Shown here: piece by piece, positions 1 to 11,542 of the stretch
Layout of the letters: every line of letters starts with the position of its first letter
Numbering within the stretch: position 1 is the stretch's first letter
From: Rhinopomastus cyanomelas
Taxonomy: Eukaryota; Chordata; Aves; Bucerotiformes; Rhinopomastidae
DNA length: 64,000 nt
Assembly: GCA_013400115.1 (NCBI GenBank)
Contig: VXBP01000242.1
Location: 18,276 to 82,275 of the forward strand
Direction: 5' to 3'
Notes under the pieces: model-generated
The model's database searches: none
Told to the model about the DNA's origin: nothing
Seen by the model: only the letters and a program-made list of their open reading frames with translations
Program-made: the position numbers and the translations under genes

Positions 1-844
1 GGGACATTCTACAGACAGTGCTACTTCAGCAGCTCCAAGGGCAAGCAGGTCGTGGTGGATAGAGTCTGTGCAACACAGTAAGCACGTAAGTTTTATGGCT
101 GAAAATGGGATATAACTTAGAGCTTTGTGCTCAAAAGTTAAGGGGCAGTTACTTGCTCAAACTGGTGGTGGTCCCTCTGTGTAGCAGGAACTATCTGCTG
201 GCCCTACAACTGCATGACAGAAGGTATAATGTACCTGCAAGGAGCTACATGACGATGGTGTAAAGACCTCTGCCTCAAAACATCATGCTGTGGGGGTTAA
301 ACCCATGCTCCTTAAAGCCATCTTACAGGAATGGATCTCTGCAGTTTTGCTGCATTTTCCTGTGCAGCTCTGAGATGACAAATGCTGTAGTTTGAGCTTA
401 TGGGGTGTTCTTGTACTGAGGAGGGCATTGCTGGCGCGACCCTCGTTAAGAAGCTGCAAAGACAGAAGGATCCCACCAGCTCGTTACTCATCCACCTCTG
501 GAAGCTTGAACCAGTTAGTGCCTCTGCAAATGAACGTATTTTGGGGAGGGGAAAACCTGTGGGACAACTTTCCTGTTGGTTTTGGGAGAAACTATGTGCT
601 CACTAGGCTGAGCACGCCGTGACAGCCATATTACCCTGAGGTGTGGTGGTGGAGGAGAGAGCAAACTTGTGGAGAATCCAGAGCTTAGCAGAGAAGAAGA
701 ATCTCTGCAAAACCATGGTAAAGTATATGGAGGAAGAGAGTCCTGTCTGTAGCCTGTGAAAGACAACGCTCCAGAGCGGGGGATTGTCCCTGAGGACAAG
801 GAGCAGGAAGCTTATCCTTAAAGGAACTGTTGACTCAGGGGAAA
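1..844. other. Non-repetitive sequence at the window edge
   Basis: I recognise no repeat or gene here. Frame 1 is open for 26 codons from base 1 to a TAA at 79-81, and a GTAAGC donor-like site lies at 78-83. An open frame this short is expected by chance, so no exon is called. Confidence 0.4.
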
Positions 845-1090
845 GAATCATAGAATCATTCAGGTTGGAAAAAATCCCTGGGATCATTGAGTCCAACCAT
901 TAACCCTACTCTACAAGTTCACCCCTAAACCACATCCTCTAACACTACATCTAAGCATCTTGTAAACTCATCCAGGGATAGGGACTCCACCACTACCTGG
1001 GGCAGCCCATTCCAGTGCCTGACCACTCTCTCCCTGAAGAATTTCTTTCTGATGTCCAATCTAAACCTCCCCTGTTCAAGCCAGGCTGAA
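845..1090 (-). mobile_element. CR1 LINE fragment, type B (old)
   Basis: The copy reads in reverse. It begins with an octamer-derived start (AATCATAGAATCATTCAGG), then GGTTGGAAAAAATCCCTGGG, the 'CCATTCCAGTGCCTGACCAC' block and a LINE tail region. It is the same subfamily as the copy at 44871-45553. The 3' end is retained and the 5' part is missing. Confidence 0.88.
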
Positions 1091-2059
1091 GTGATCAGAG
1101 ATGACCCACAGCTCATGGAAAACTTCCCTTCTAGCTGGAGAAAGATCATGGAGGACTTGTCTCCAGGTGGAGGGTAGGGAGGATGTGATATTACCACAGT
1201 AAAACAAACTGCTCACAAGATTTTCCCCCCAAGAGAAAATAGATAATGGAGCTGGGCACAGGCATGGAAGATCCACGTGATTGCTCTCGGTATGTGTGGT
1301 GATGGAGTTTTTCTGTTGTTCAAATGAAATGTGTTTTGTTTTTCCCCAAGCCAAGCCCATCTCTCTTTGCCCATGACTCCCAAGTGGTAAGAAAGTCCTC
1401 CTTGTTGTTTCAGCTTATTAGCACTTTTGCTAAACTAATTAGTTAAAATATGGAACTGGCCAGCGTGTCAACCAGTGGTACACAGTTCCCTTCTCAGGTG
1501 CATCCCAGGATGAGGCAGGAGGCACAACCATTTGCACACGACAGAGTGCTCACAAAACTCTGTAAAGCACTACATCATCACTGCACTGGGCACACTTAGG
1601 AGCGATGTAACCGAGCCCCTGAAGTAAAGCAACTTCTGTTTAAAATTTAAAAATGATCATTAGGAACAAGTCTCATCTGGCAGCTTCTGCACTAAGTGCT
1701 CTCATTTATTGTGATGGGACTAATCACATAGAAATGCACGACTGAGCTCAAAATACTTCTCAGCTAGTTACTGCCTTCACTGATTTTCTCTGGTTCTGCC
1801 ATGCTTCTTGACAGAATCTCCTAAAGTGCTATATTTTTCCAAAACATTTAAGAGCCTAATCTTTAACTTTTCTCTTTTGAGTTGTTGAGGTTTAAGTATT
1901 TTTGGTGGTGGTGGTGGTGGTTCTGAGTTTTTTTTAAACAAAGTCTTTTAGTAGGGAGGCCAGATCACATGTTCTGTAACTTCAGTGGTATGTAAAATCC
2001 ATGCCTTGTCTTGACCACCTTCCCATACAATCATTTGGGGTGGAAAATGTATTTAAGGT
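1091..2059. other. Non-coding, mostly unique sequence with a (TGG)n run
   Basis: No gene or clear transposon is seen. A short (TGG)n microsatellite of about six units lies near 1902-1921, followed by a T-rich run. The rest is AT-rich unique sequence. Confidence 0.5.
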
Positions 2060-2690
2060 TATTAAAACCAACTATTAACCTAGCACCACCAAGTCAACAC
2101 CAAACCACATCTCTCATCTCAACATCTTTTAAATGTCTCCAGGGATAGGGACCCCATCACTGCCCTGTGCTGTCTGTACTTAGGCTTAATCACCCTTTCA
2201 GTAAACAAATTTTTCTTAATCATAGAATCATAGAATCACTACGGACTGGAAGGGACTTCAAAAGATCATCCAGTCCAATCCCCCTGCAACAGCAGGACCA
2301 CCTAGACCAAGTCACACAGGAACATATCCAGGCGTGCTTTAAACATCTCCAGACTCCACAACCCCCCCGGGCAGCCTGTTCCAGTGCTCCATCACCCTCA
2401 CTGTGAAGATGTTCCTTCTCAGGTTGATGTGGAACCTTGTCCAACCTAAACCTCCCCAGCACAACTCGAGGCCATTTCCTCGTCCTGTCACTTGTTTCTT
2501 GGGAAAAGAAACCAATCTCAATCTCTCAGCCTTCATTCAGGTGATTGTAGTGAGTTAAGTGGTCTCCCCTGAGCTTCCTTTTCTCCAGGCTAAACCACCT
2601 CTCAGTTCCCACAGCCACTCCTCATACAGAGCCTTAGCCTAACAGTTCTGGGGGTATCTGCCACCTTCTGCAACTGTGTCTAATTTACTT
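2060..2690 (-). mobile_element. CR1 type B copy, split by a younger CR1
   Basis: The old copy occupies 2060-2220 and resumes at 2439. Joining the flanks across the insert restores the normal CR1 order: TTTTTCTTAAT followed by GTCCAACCTAAACC, the same order seen uninterrupted at 5265-5290. The 5' boundary near 2690 is approximate. Confidence 0.8.
2221..2438 (-). mobile_element. CR1 type A copy nested in an older CR1
   Basis: It starts with two octamers (CATAGAATCATAGAATCAC), then GGACTGGAAGGGACTTC and the PCR-like block CCAGTCCAATCCCC. It ends at GTTGATGTGGAACCTT, where the host element resumes. It is about 218 bp long, with a complete 3' end and a 5' truncation. I see no target-site duplication, as is usual for CR1. 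Confidence 0.9.
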
Positions 2691-3449
2691 CCCACTTACT
2701 GCTTTGTTCACCCATCTCCCAAAATGTCAGTAATCAGGAACCGGTGACGGTGGCACGAACTACATCAGCAACACTTCTTCCCAACAGCACCTGTGTGCTA
2801 CAGGCACGGTTTCCTAACGTGCTCAAGGACCAAACTTCCTTTGTCTCTTGGAGTAGGGATCCACAGTTAAAGGCATTATCTGAGAAGGCTTCTCGACAGC
2901 TTAGTGCTTAATAAACATGGAAATCAAAGCACAGAACTTCCCAGAAGGGTGCAACTTGCTGGCCACAAGCAACACGAGAGAGATGCAGTGACTGAATATA
3001 AACACACAAGCAGCTGGGAGCACATCCCAGAGGTTTCACTGAAGTACAAGAGCAGAGCTACAGCAAAAGAATTATGCACGCTGAAGCCTTACTGTAAATG
3101 ACAGCTAGTAAAACAGAAGGCTGGGATTCTTGTCGCTGCTTCAGAGGGCAAGTAGGCAAACACAATCAGAGAGTAAATGACAAGTCATCGCACAGAATTT
3201 CCCTTCACAAATGCCACTTAAATGGCACGACGAATTCTAACTAACAGGAAGCACTGGACTGGAACGTGAGGCAGCAAACATCACTAAAAAATAAACATGT
3301 TCTCCGACAATGGAAAATTTACTCTGATCATCTTGTCAGGCAGACAGGAGCATCTTCCGGGAGCAAGTGGATCCAAGTTGTTGGCAGTGCTGCAACTGCC
3401 ACCAGCAGTATTTACACTTCCCTTGACGCAGCTATCAACTGTACCACTC
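2691..3449. other. Unique non-coding sequence
   Basis: No repeat, RNA gene or credible exon was recognised between the two flanking CR1 copies. Confidence 0.4.
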
Positions 3450-3698
3450 ATGGGTGTGAGCTAGAACAGAGGAGGTTCCACATCAATATGAGAAGGAACT
3501 TCTTCACAGCGAGGGTGACGGAGCACTGGAACAGGCTGCCCAGGGGGATTGCGGAGTCTCTTTCTCCGAAGATGTTTAAAACCCACCTGGATATATTCCT
3601 GTGTGACTTGGTCTAGGTGGTCCTGCTGTGGCAGGGGGATTGGACTGGATGATCTTTTGACATCCCTTCCAATCCCCAATGTTCTGTGACACTGTGAA
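3450..3698 (+). mobile_element. CR1 type A, 5'-truncated
   Basis: Sense copy covering the ORF2 C-terminal coding end (TGTGAGCTAGAACAGAGG through GTGTGACTTGGTCTAG) and the 3' tail GGGGGATTGGACTGGATGATC. It ends in degenerate octamers (GTTCTGTGACACTGTGA). A frame of 116 codons at 3266-3616 is only partly CR1. Confidence 0.93.
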
Positions 3699-3789
3699 TT
3701 AAAGTTGCTGTCTGCACAGGGGGCTGCAAACTGTGCTCACAGAGGAGCTACTACACCTCCTGTGCAACCAAGTTCTTGCTCAAAGAGCA

Positions 3790-3842
3790 TGTGGACACCC
3801 TCTTTGTGGAACTGTTCAAAGACCAGGTTGGATGGGACTTAC
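3790..3842 (+). mobile_element. Possible short CR1 type B fragment
   Basis: The segment GTTCAAAGACCAGGTTGGAT resembles the 'GTTCAAGGCCAGGTTGGATGG' block of older CR1 copies. It is short and diverged, so the call is weak. Confidence 0.4.
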
Positions 3843-4300
3843 AACATCCACATATTAACTTCTATCTGTGTTTAATAGGGAGCAGAGGTACAACAACTAC
3901 CTTGATAACCACCTCTCTCAAACATTCACAGCAGGGGAAAAATCATTGTTGCAGAAGAAAGCTGTCATTAAACATTTTCAGTGCAAATCTAGGCTGAATT
4001 ATGCTCACAGAAATTCAGAGTTCGGGGTGTGGAAGTGAAAGGAGATGCTCATTACCAATCGATCTATAGATGTTGCATAATTTATGTAAAGCAGTCAATC
4101 AACTCACAGCTATGGTTAGCAACAGTCATTAGGTCTCAGGTATTTCCTCCTGGAATGCTATTTAAGCAGTGAAGTTACTAGAAAAACATTAACTCTTTAC
4201 CAGTAGCACAACATGGTGTCCTTCCCTGGACTTTAAGACACCCATTGACTGTTGCCACAGCACAGATAGCCAACAGTTGGGGCTCTGGAAAATCCCACTC

Positions 4301-4729
4301 CACAGAATCACAGAACATTAGGGATTGGAAGGGACCTTGAAAGATCATCTAGTCCAATCCCCCTGCCACAGCAGGGCCACCTGGACCAAGTCACACAGGA
4401 ACATGGCCAGGCAGGTTTTAAACATCTCCAGAGAAGGAGAATCCACAACCCTCCCAGGCAGCCTGTTCCAGTGCTCTGTCAACCTCACTGGGAAAGAAGT
4501 TCCTTCTCATATGGCTGTGGAACCTCTTGCATTCCAGCTTACACCCACTGCCCCTTGTCCTATCACTAGATGACACTGAGCGGAGCCTGGCTCCATCCTC
4601 CTGACACCCACCCTTCACATATTTATAAACATTAATGAGGTCACCCCTCAGGCTCCTTTTCTCCAAGGTAAAGACACCCAGTTCCCTCAGCCTTTCCTCA
4701 TAAGCGAGGTGTTCTACTCCCTTCATCAC
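4301..4729 (-). mobile_element. CR1 type A, about 430 bp
   Basis: It starts with CACAGAATCACAGAACATTA, then the full type A 3' region, the ORF2 C-terminal coding part and the AAACATTAATGAGGTCACCC block. It is truncated in the TCATAAGCGAGGTGTTC region. The ORF2 frame is broken: the longest remnant is about 100 codons. Confidence 0.95.
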
Positions 4730-5064
4730 AGTAAATCACACTGGCATTCGTCAAGCACATAATAAAAGAAGGAAAAGAATGGAGCATAAAAGAGAAAAGC
4801 ACAAGTACAAGTTCTAGGGACTAAATTCATTGCTGCAGTTTAAGAGTGCAAGACCCAGAAATAAAAAGAAAGAAAGGAGAACAAGTCAGTCCACAAAAAG
4901 CAACTGACATGTCACATGGGGAACTGCAAGGACTTCAGCTACCCAGGTATATGGGGAAGAAACTAGTACAACTTGATTTTGGGAGGCGCTCACTTCTCAT
5001 AAGCATTTACTGTCAATACTAAAGGAGAAAGGAAATGCAACCTGAATGCAAAAGGCTTCCTTAA

Positions 5065-5640
5065 AGAATAGAATCATTTAGTTTGCAAAAGACCTTCAAG
5101 ACCATCAAGCCCAACCATTAACCCAACTGCCCCAAGGCCACTGCTCAACCCTGTCCCTGAGCTCCACATCTCCACAACTTCCAAACACATCCAGGGACAG
5201 TGATTTATCCCCCTCCTAGGGCAGCCAGTTCCAAGGCCTGATGGCCCTTTCAGTGATAAAGTTTTTCCTAATGTCCAACTTCAACTTCCCATGGAGCAAC
5301 TTTAGGCCATTTTATCTTGTCACAGAATGTTACAGGTTGGAAGTGACCTCGAAAGATCATCTTGTCCTATCACTGTTTTCTCGTGAGAAGAGACCAACCC
5401 CCATCTCTCTACACCCTTCTTTCAGGTAGTTGTAGACAGCATTAAGGGGTTCCCCAGCCTCCTTTTCTCCAGACCAACCAGCCCCAGCTCCCTCAGCTGC
5501 TCCTCACGAAACCAGACCCTTGCCCAACCTTGTGTTCCTTCTCTGCACCTGCTCCAGCACTTCAGGGTCTGTCTTGTATTGAGGTGCCCAAAACTGAATC
5601 CAGTACCCAAGGTGTGGCCTCACCAGCGCCCAGTACAGCA
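5065..5640 (-). mobile_element. CR1 type B, about 575 bp, with a tiny nested insert
   Basis: A long old copy running from AGAATAGAATCATTTAG to CAGCGCCCAGTACAGCA. It includes GTTTTTCCTAATGTCC and TTGTATTGAGGTGCCC. The host sequence is interrupted at 5319-5363 by a 45-bp piece of a different CR1 tail. Confidence 0.9.
5319..5363 (-). mobile_element. 45-bp CR1 tail inserted in an older CR1
   Basis: GTCACAGAATGTTACAGG followed by TTGGAAGTGACCTCGAAAG and ATCATCTT sits between host bases CATTTTATCTT and GTCCTATCACTG. ATCTT occurs at both edges and may be a 5-bp microhomology or target duplication. Only the 3' terminal portion of the element is present. Confidence 0.75.
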
Positions 5641-6172
5641 GCCTCAGCTCTGATGATTATAAACTGGCTCTGAACCTCCTGAAGACAGAAGAGGCATTTG
5701 GAGATTAAACTGAACCAAGTGGTACCAGCTGAGCAAATTGCTTCCCCTCCCCACTTTCCCAGCAACACACCATTTGACAGATCTCATCACCCTGCATCAC
5801 TGTGAGGGAGCTGGACAGGGCAGAAAGGAGACGCAGCATCACGCAGGAGCAAGACATGAAGCACCACAGCACAGCCATTTAATGAGGGAAGATGACGCCT
5901 GCAGTCTTCCTGAGGGAAACATTCAGGGGCCTGACTGCAGCTACAGGATGTGATGTCAGATAACAACCCAAGCAACTGCTGTCTTGTTGTCCCAGAGCAC
6001 AGCTCCACTCACCAGCTGGGAAGCCAGCAGAGACCCAATTACTGCATCAGTTCAGTAATTGCTACGACTCTCTCTACACAGCACAAGGCTTTTGCTGTAG
6101 TCTTGAGGGTTAAGTTCCCAGGCCTGAAAACTGGAGCTGGTAGAAGTCTGGAATCAACTTTCAGCAGGATCA
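5641..6172. other. Unique non-coding sequence
   Basis: No repeat or exon was recognised. Short frames on both strands have no family resemblance. Confidence 0.35.
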
Positions 6173-6290
6173 TTAGATAAAACCCATCTGGAAATGTTCC
6201 TGTGTGACTTGGTCTAGGTGATCCTGCTCTGGCAGGGGATTGGACTGGATGATCTTTCGAGGTCCCTTCCAATCCCTGATGTTCTGTGAT
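6173..6290 (+). mobile_element. CR1 type A tail, about 118 bp
   Basis: Sense copy from AAAACCCATCTGGAAATG to CCCTGATGTTCTGTGATAC. It holds the last ORF2 codons, the stop region GACTTGGTCTAGGTGATC and the full 3' end. Confidence 0.93.
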
Positions 6291-6551
6291 ACAAGCTCTG
6301 TCACCAGGGCATGCAGAAGTCTGGGAAGCAACCCATGGAAGAGTTGTGTGGTTTTGCCTTCCTTGTACATGAGGGCAGCTCCTTCTCCAGCCCCCAGCAC
6401 CATCTGCTTTAACTGGAAAAGACTGTCCAGGATGGACCCTTTGCTCACTTAAATCATTCCAGTTGTTGGGACTGCAGTGGAGTGATGCAGATCTGGCACT
6501 GGCCAAAATCCTAACTCTTGATTTGCACTAGTACACAAATGCCTGGACAGG

Positions 6552-6617
6552 TCACAGAATCACTGATTGTTATGGGGTGGAAGGGACCTCAAAAGATCAT
6601 CTAAGCCCACCCCTTAG
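6552..6617 (-). mobile_element. CR1 tail fragment, about 66 bp
   Basis: TCACAGAATCACTGATTG, then GGTGGAAGGGACCTCAAAAG and ATCATCTAAGCCC. Only the 3' terminus is present. Confidence 0.75.
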
Positions 6618-7504
6618 AGCTCATGCTTTCTTACACATGCAGAGCTACAGATCTTTGGAAACAAGCTTACATTTAAGCTACATCAGGAAAATAGACCAAT
6701 TAGTACAGCACATTGGCTTAAAATAGAAGACCTGCAGCAGAAATGCAAATGCCCAAAGGCAATTAGGTGAAAAAGCTCCTCCACTCTGGTCTTCACAGCT
6801 GCAACATGAGGAGAAGGATGCAGACCTCCAGCTTTCGACATGGGAAGGGGAGCTGGCTGAGGCTGAAAAGGAGAGAAGGCTGCTTCCTGCCTGCTCAGGA
6901 ACAGGTCTGGCTGCCTGCCTAAAAATGAGCTTAGAAGGCACAGAAGATTTCATGCCTCTGTTTCTTTTTATCTTTGGCAATTCCACAAAAGTCTGGAATT
7001 TGTAATGAATCTCACTGCATCGATTCAGAGGCCACTGGGAGCAGCAGTAGCTGGCCAGGGACAACCAAAGAGAACACAGAAGCAGGGGCAGCACTATTTC
7101 TCACCATGGTAAGATGGGACCCCTCATGGTAGGAAGCAACAATCATTTATTGTCTCTAGAAGAGGACTGTCTGTGCTTCCTTCTCTCACAGATGATTGTC
7201 AGAAGGACAAGCAGCACAGTGGGTCTGACACAAAAGGAACCAGAGTCCCCATCTCCAGACAGGTGTGTCCACCTCCTGCCCTACTTGCACATTGTGCTGG
7301 GGCCACTGCTGCTTCTCAAACCAGTTTTCTAGTTCCTCACCACTAGTGAATCTTCTGCTCAACACTTGGGAAGAGTTCAGACCATTTGATGTTGTTATTC
7401 CTGAAGTGAATTATTCAGAGGTGACCGAGCACCAAGACCTGGATAAATGTAACTCTCCAACCTTAAAGAAAGAATTAAACAAATTAATCACATGAAGCAA
7501 TTCA
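6618..7504. other. Unique non-coding sequence
   Basis: It contains a minus-strand frame of 138 codons (7094-6678) rich in Ser, Cys and Leu, with no domain I can recognise and no splice context. I treat it as a chance frame. Confidence 0.35.
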
Positions 7505-7858
7505 ACCCTCTCCTGACAGCTTCAGGCCCTGCCCTCTCGTCCTGGAGCTAGTTGCCAAGAGCCTAATCCCCACCTGACTACAACCTCCCTTCAGGGAGTT
7601 GTAGAGAGGGAGAAGGTCCCTCCTGAATCTCCTCTTCTCCAGGTCTCTCAGCGTCTCCTCATCACTTTCCTTCCAGTCCCTTCCCCAGCCTCGTTGCTCC
7701 TCTGGACCCACTCCAGCCCCTCAATTTCTGAGGAAGGGGCTCAGCACTGCCCCCAGTATTCGAGGTGAAGCCTCCCCAGTGCTCAGTATAGGGGGCGAAT
7801 TACATCCCTAGTCCTGCTGGCCACACTATTCTTGATCCAAGCCAGGATGCCATTGGAA
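7505..7858 (-). mobile_element. CR1 type B, internal portion
   Basis: Reverse-oriented blocks in CR1 order: CAACCTCCCTTCAGGGAG, TCTCCTCTTCTCCAGG, CCCCAGTATTCGAGG and CTGCTGGCCACACTATTC, the last being the RT C-terminal region. The 3' tail is not recognisable. Confidence 0.8.
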
Positions 7859-8649
7859 CTGCTCTTAGTTCTCTCCTTTCCTTCTAGAGAGTTGAAAACC
7901 AATTCCTGCCCATTCCACTCCTCACGACTGAAGTACAAACAGTCCACAGCAGCATTTGCTGCCAAAGCTGAGCGGGCAGCACCGAGCTGAAGTGAAGCTG
8001 TTTCTCCTTGTCCTCACACAGCCGAGTTCAACATTGATTTTGCTTCTGATGTTCCTCAGCCCCGCTCAGACCAGCACAGCACATGCACCTCTTCAGACAG
8101 GCAGCTCTTTGAGCAAAACACAGGAGGCATTTCTGAGGTCACTGTCAGAGGCATCAGCAAGAAGTGCTTTGACTGTTCCACCTGTGACACTGAAACGGGT
8201 TCCGGGTAGGGCGACACGAGAAACTCCAACCCATCCACAAGCACCTCAGCTACAGCACAACTCCCCAACACTTCATTTCATTGCAATCTATAAAAATCAA
8301 TAAATTAAATATGTTGGATGGGACAAAACAGTGTTGCCAGGTGCTTTTGGATATGAAAAGCAGTGAGTGGGAGCTTTAATGAAGTTAGCTCTTAGTCACA
8401 GGAAGGTGACGAAAGCAGAAAGAAAATGTCCTCTTATTAATGTTTGTGTTTACCATTTTCCCACATTTAAAGACTGTGCATGTTTCTGTCTTGCACCTTT
8501 AGCCAGTCAGCTGCATCTTGCACAGAAGTTATGAGACAAGGGTACAGGATCAAAAAAAACCCCCTTAACTCTGAATTTATTTGCCTTTCAGCTCAGCTGC
8601 CCTGCTGTTATCTGCAGTGCAGGAAAACTTAGCCACAGTTAAACAAGAC
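7859..8649. other. Unique non-coding sequence
   Basis: No transposon or exon was recognised. A 115-codon plus frame at 7956-8303 lacks codon-level or domain support. Confidence 0.35.
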
Positions 8650-8820
8650 ATTGGAACAGCCTGTCTAGGAGGTTGAGCCCCCATCCCTGGAGGTGTTTAA
8701 GAGAAGGGTAGATGTTGCACTGGGGGACATGGTTTAATGAGGCTGATAGGGCTAGAAAAAGGTTGGACTCTATGATCCTGAAAGTCTTCTCCATCCGAAA
8801 CTGTTCAATGATTCTGTGAA
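8650..8820 (+). mobile_element. CR1 type B tail
   Basis: Sense copy from GGAACAGCCTGTCTAGG through CCCCATCCCTGGAGGTG and AGGTTGGACTCTATGATCC to a terminal ATTCTGTGAA octamer. Confidence 0.85.
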
Positions 8821-8913
8821 GGCTTCAAACACAGTAACTCATGTATGTGAACCTTCATGGACTTTGGATTTAGCTGACAGTCTATGAAAAAGATCTGGAC
8901 ACCTTCATCTGAG

Positions 8914-9010
8914 ATCACAGAATCATTCTGGTTGGAAAAGACCTCTGAGATCATTGAGACCAACCAAATTAAGCCAGACAATTCCTGTCCTAAGTGTCCC
9001 ACTAAATGCT
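8914..9010 (-). mobile_element. CR1 type B tail
   Basis: ATCACAGAATCATTCTGG, then TTGGAAAAGACCTCTGAG and ATCATTGAGACCAACC. The 5' limit is uncertain. Confidence 0.8.
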
Positions 9011-9040
9011 TATGCTGTGTCTTCACTGTAGTCTCCTTAG

Positions 9041-9106
9041 GTCACAGTATCACAGTAATGATAAGGTTGGAAAAGACCTTAAAGATCATCCAGTCCAACC
9101 TAAGGT
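9041..9106 (-). mobile_element. CR1 type B tail, second fragment
   Basis: GTCACAGTATCACAGTAATG, then AAGGTTGGAAAAGACC and ATCATCCAGTCCAACC. It has its own 3' terminus, so it is a separate insertion from the copy just to the left. Confidence 0.8.
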
Positions 9107-9911
9107 CATGCTACTACTACAAACAGTGTCTGTGAAACTAGAATATCCAAAATAGCAGAATATCTGGAAATTCTCAGCAGGCATGGAGCAGCACCGTCCT
9201 CTTCAGGGTCTCTGTCAAAAGGGTGCTCTCTGGAGGAGCCTGCAACCACCTTGTTTCTTCATACAGAAGAAAGCTATTGTTGTGCATGTTTTCCTTTCTG
9301 GCAGGGCACATCCCTTTCTTCTGCAGGGCTCTGTTAAGTCCTTAGCACAAGCAGAGTTCCCACAGCTCTCCTGTCCCACCAGCAGCACTGCAAGCAACCA
9401 AATTGCAAACCAAAACAGTCGGGAAGGAGCTCTAGATTGCACGTTGACCATCTCCAAAGACAACTAAGCTATCTGCTACAAGCCCTCAGCAAGATACTCT
9501 TCTTGCACTCAACTTCTTCCATGCCCATCTGATGTCAGGCACAGGTCTTCCATCACATTTTCATTAAGTCTCATTATAAGGAACGGTCTCCCAAAACGAA
9601 GACCATCCTTTCTCAGCAATCGGTGCAAGGGGCAGTGCTAATGCAAGATACTTTTTGTACCCAAAGGGAACCTAACTTCAGTCAAACTGGTATCACTCTG
9701 TTGTTCAAGAGCATCTGCCTTCTCTCCCAGCTGATGCTTCCACAGCAGAAGCAGCAGCTCGCAGCATTTCCCAACAACTTCTAGATAGGCAGTTCCCAAA
9801 ACTATCTATCTACAGGGAAGTCTCATCTGATAGAGAAACATACACGCTGATGATGTTGTGGTGTCTTCTGGATACACTCATGTTTTTCATTATAGAGACA
9901 AATAAATACAT
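9107..9911. other. Unique non-coding sequence
   Basis: Two overlapping frames at 9183-9467, one on each strand, mirror each other and have no recognisable domain. No repeat was seen. Confidence 0.35.
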
Positions 9912-10340
9912 GAATCATACAACAGCTAAGGTTACAAGGGACTGGAAAGATCATCTGCTCCAACCTCTCAAATAGACTTGATCGCTCAAGGCCTCATCCA
10001 GCTTGCCCCTGAACACCTCCAGGGAGGGGGCAGCCACATCCTCTCTGGGCACTCAATTCCAGAGTCTCACCACACTTGTACTGAACAACTTCTTCCTAAG
10101 GTCTGGTCTAAACCTCCTCTCCTTCAGTTTCAAACCATTTCCCCTTGGCCTTTCCCTTGGGAAAAGTCCCTCTGCAGCCCTCCTGTAGGTTCCCTTCAGG
10201 TACTGGAAGGCTGTTCTAAGGTCCCACCAGAGTCCTCTCTTCCCTAGGCTGAACAGCCCACTCAGCCTGTCCTCACAGCAAAGGTGCTCCAGCCACTGGA
10301 TCATCTTTGCGGCCTCCTCTGGCCTCACTCCAACAGCTGT
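9912..10340 (-). mobile_element. CR1 type B, about 430 bp
   Basis: Blocks in order: GAATCATACAACAGC, AAGGGACTGGAAAGATC, CACCTCCAGGGAGGGGGC, TTCTTCCTAAGGTCTGG and TTCCCCTTGGCC, ending at CTCACTCCAACAGCTG. It is the same old class as 25786-26330. A minus frame of 91 codons survives at 10328-10053. Confidence 0.88.
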
Positions 10341-10650
10341 AAGTACTTCACTGGGTCTGTGTACCTCAGCACAGTGCTGGTAGTACCGGAGAGTCTGTCT
10401 GCAAAGCTTTCGTTGCCGAGCGAGTCAATTCGGTGCACGCTTGCCCAGATGCAAGAGGACATGTTGCATCACGCACAGACCCCACAATCAATACCCTGGC
10501 TGTGCCACCAGCCAGAAGAAAACAACACAGAGACTCCTACGCAACAACTCTCCTAACAAGCAGAAGCAGCCACAGTTCTAAACCTGAGTCATTTGATCCA
10601 AAATTTGCTCTAATCTTCTGCGAGAACGAGTAGGAACACAGACAGCTAAC
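10341..10650. other. Unique non-coding spacer
   Basis: About 310 bp between two CR1 copies. No gene or repeat was recognised. Confidence 0.35.
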
Positions 10651-11026
10651 GAATCACAGAACACTAGGGATTGGAAGGGACCTCGAAAGATCATCCAGTC
10701 CAATCCCTCTGCCTCAGCAGGATCACCTAGACCAAGTCACAGAGGAACGTGTCCAGGTGGGTTTTAAACATCTTCAGAGAAGGAGACTCCACAGCCCCCC
10801 TGGGCAGCCCCTTCCAGTGCTCTGTCACCCTCACTGGGAAGAAGTTCCTTCTCATGTTTTTGTGGAACCTCCACCTCCTATATTCTAGCTTACAACTGTG
10901 CCCCTTGTCCTATCATTAGACAACACTAAAAAGAGCCTGGGTCCATCCTCCTGCCACTCACCCTTCATGTATTTATAAACATTAATGAGGTCACCCCTCA
11001 GTCTCCTTCTCCCCAAGCTGAAGAGA
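10651..11026 (-). mobile_element. CR1 type A, about 375 bp
   Basis: GAATCACAGAACACTAGGG and the standard type A 3' half, ending at CCCCAAGCTGAAGAGAC. It is 5'-truncated within the ORF2 C-terminal region. Confidence 0.95.
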
Positions 11027-11542
11027 CAAATACAGCCACCCTGGTGATTTTTATTTTTACCATGACCAAAAATAACAATTAGGAGCAGTGATGGATGTTC
11101 AGCGCCTGCAGAGAATGTGCCAAGGCTCTAAAAAGGAACGGTTATCCTCCAGGCTGGCACAAACTGATGCAGTAACACTCTCAGCACTGATGCTGAGAGG
11201 GGGACAGATGAAGACAGCAAGTTCAAAAGTGAGTACTGTTGTAACAACCTGTGAGGGGACTAGCTGCTGCCTTCCCGCCGGAGAAGGAAACTGGGAAAGG
11301 AGCGTTCCCCCAGCAGCGTGACTTTTGAGAAACCAGGTGCTTGTTAAGAGGTGACAACACAAAGATACTTGAATAAAACACATGTCTCCAATTCTTTTCA
11401 GCAAGTTTAATGTTTGCACAGTGTTAATGATTGCAAACCCAAGCTTGCCATAAAGCAGAGGGATAAGCAGGTACTTCCTCCCGCACCAGGAAAAGGCTTG
11501 TGTGCATTGTTAGATGAAACAGGAACCAGTTACACTGGTACA
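11027..11542. other. Unique non-coding spacer
   Basis: No repeat or exon was recognised. Frames on the two strands at 11088-11419 are complementary shadows without domains. Confidence 0.35.

Noticed and set aside
1..77. Possible partial coding exon at the window start with a GTAAGC donor (Cys pattern like a thrombospondin type-1 repeat)
   Set aside because: Only 26 codons are visible, an open frame this short is likely by chance, and the family likeness is vague. The opposite strand is also open.
6039..6506. 155-codon minus frame
   Set aside because: It crosses a CR1 tail in antisense, and the remainder has no domain.
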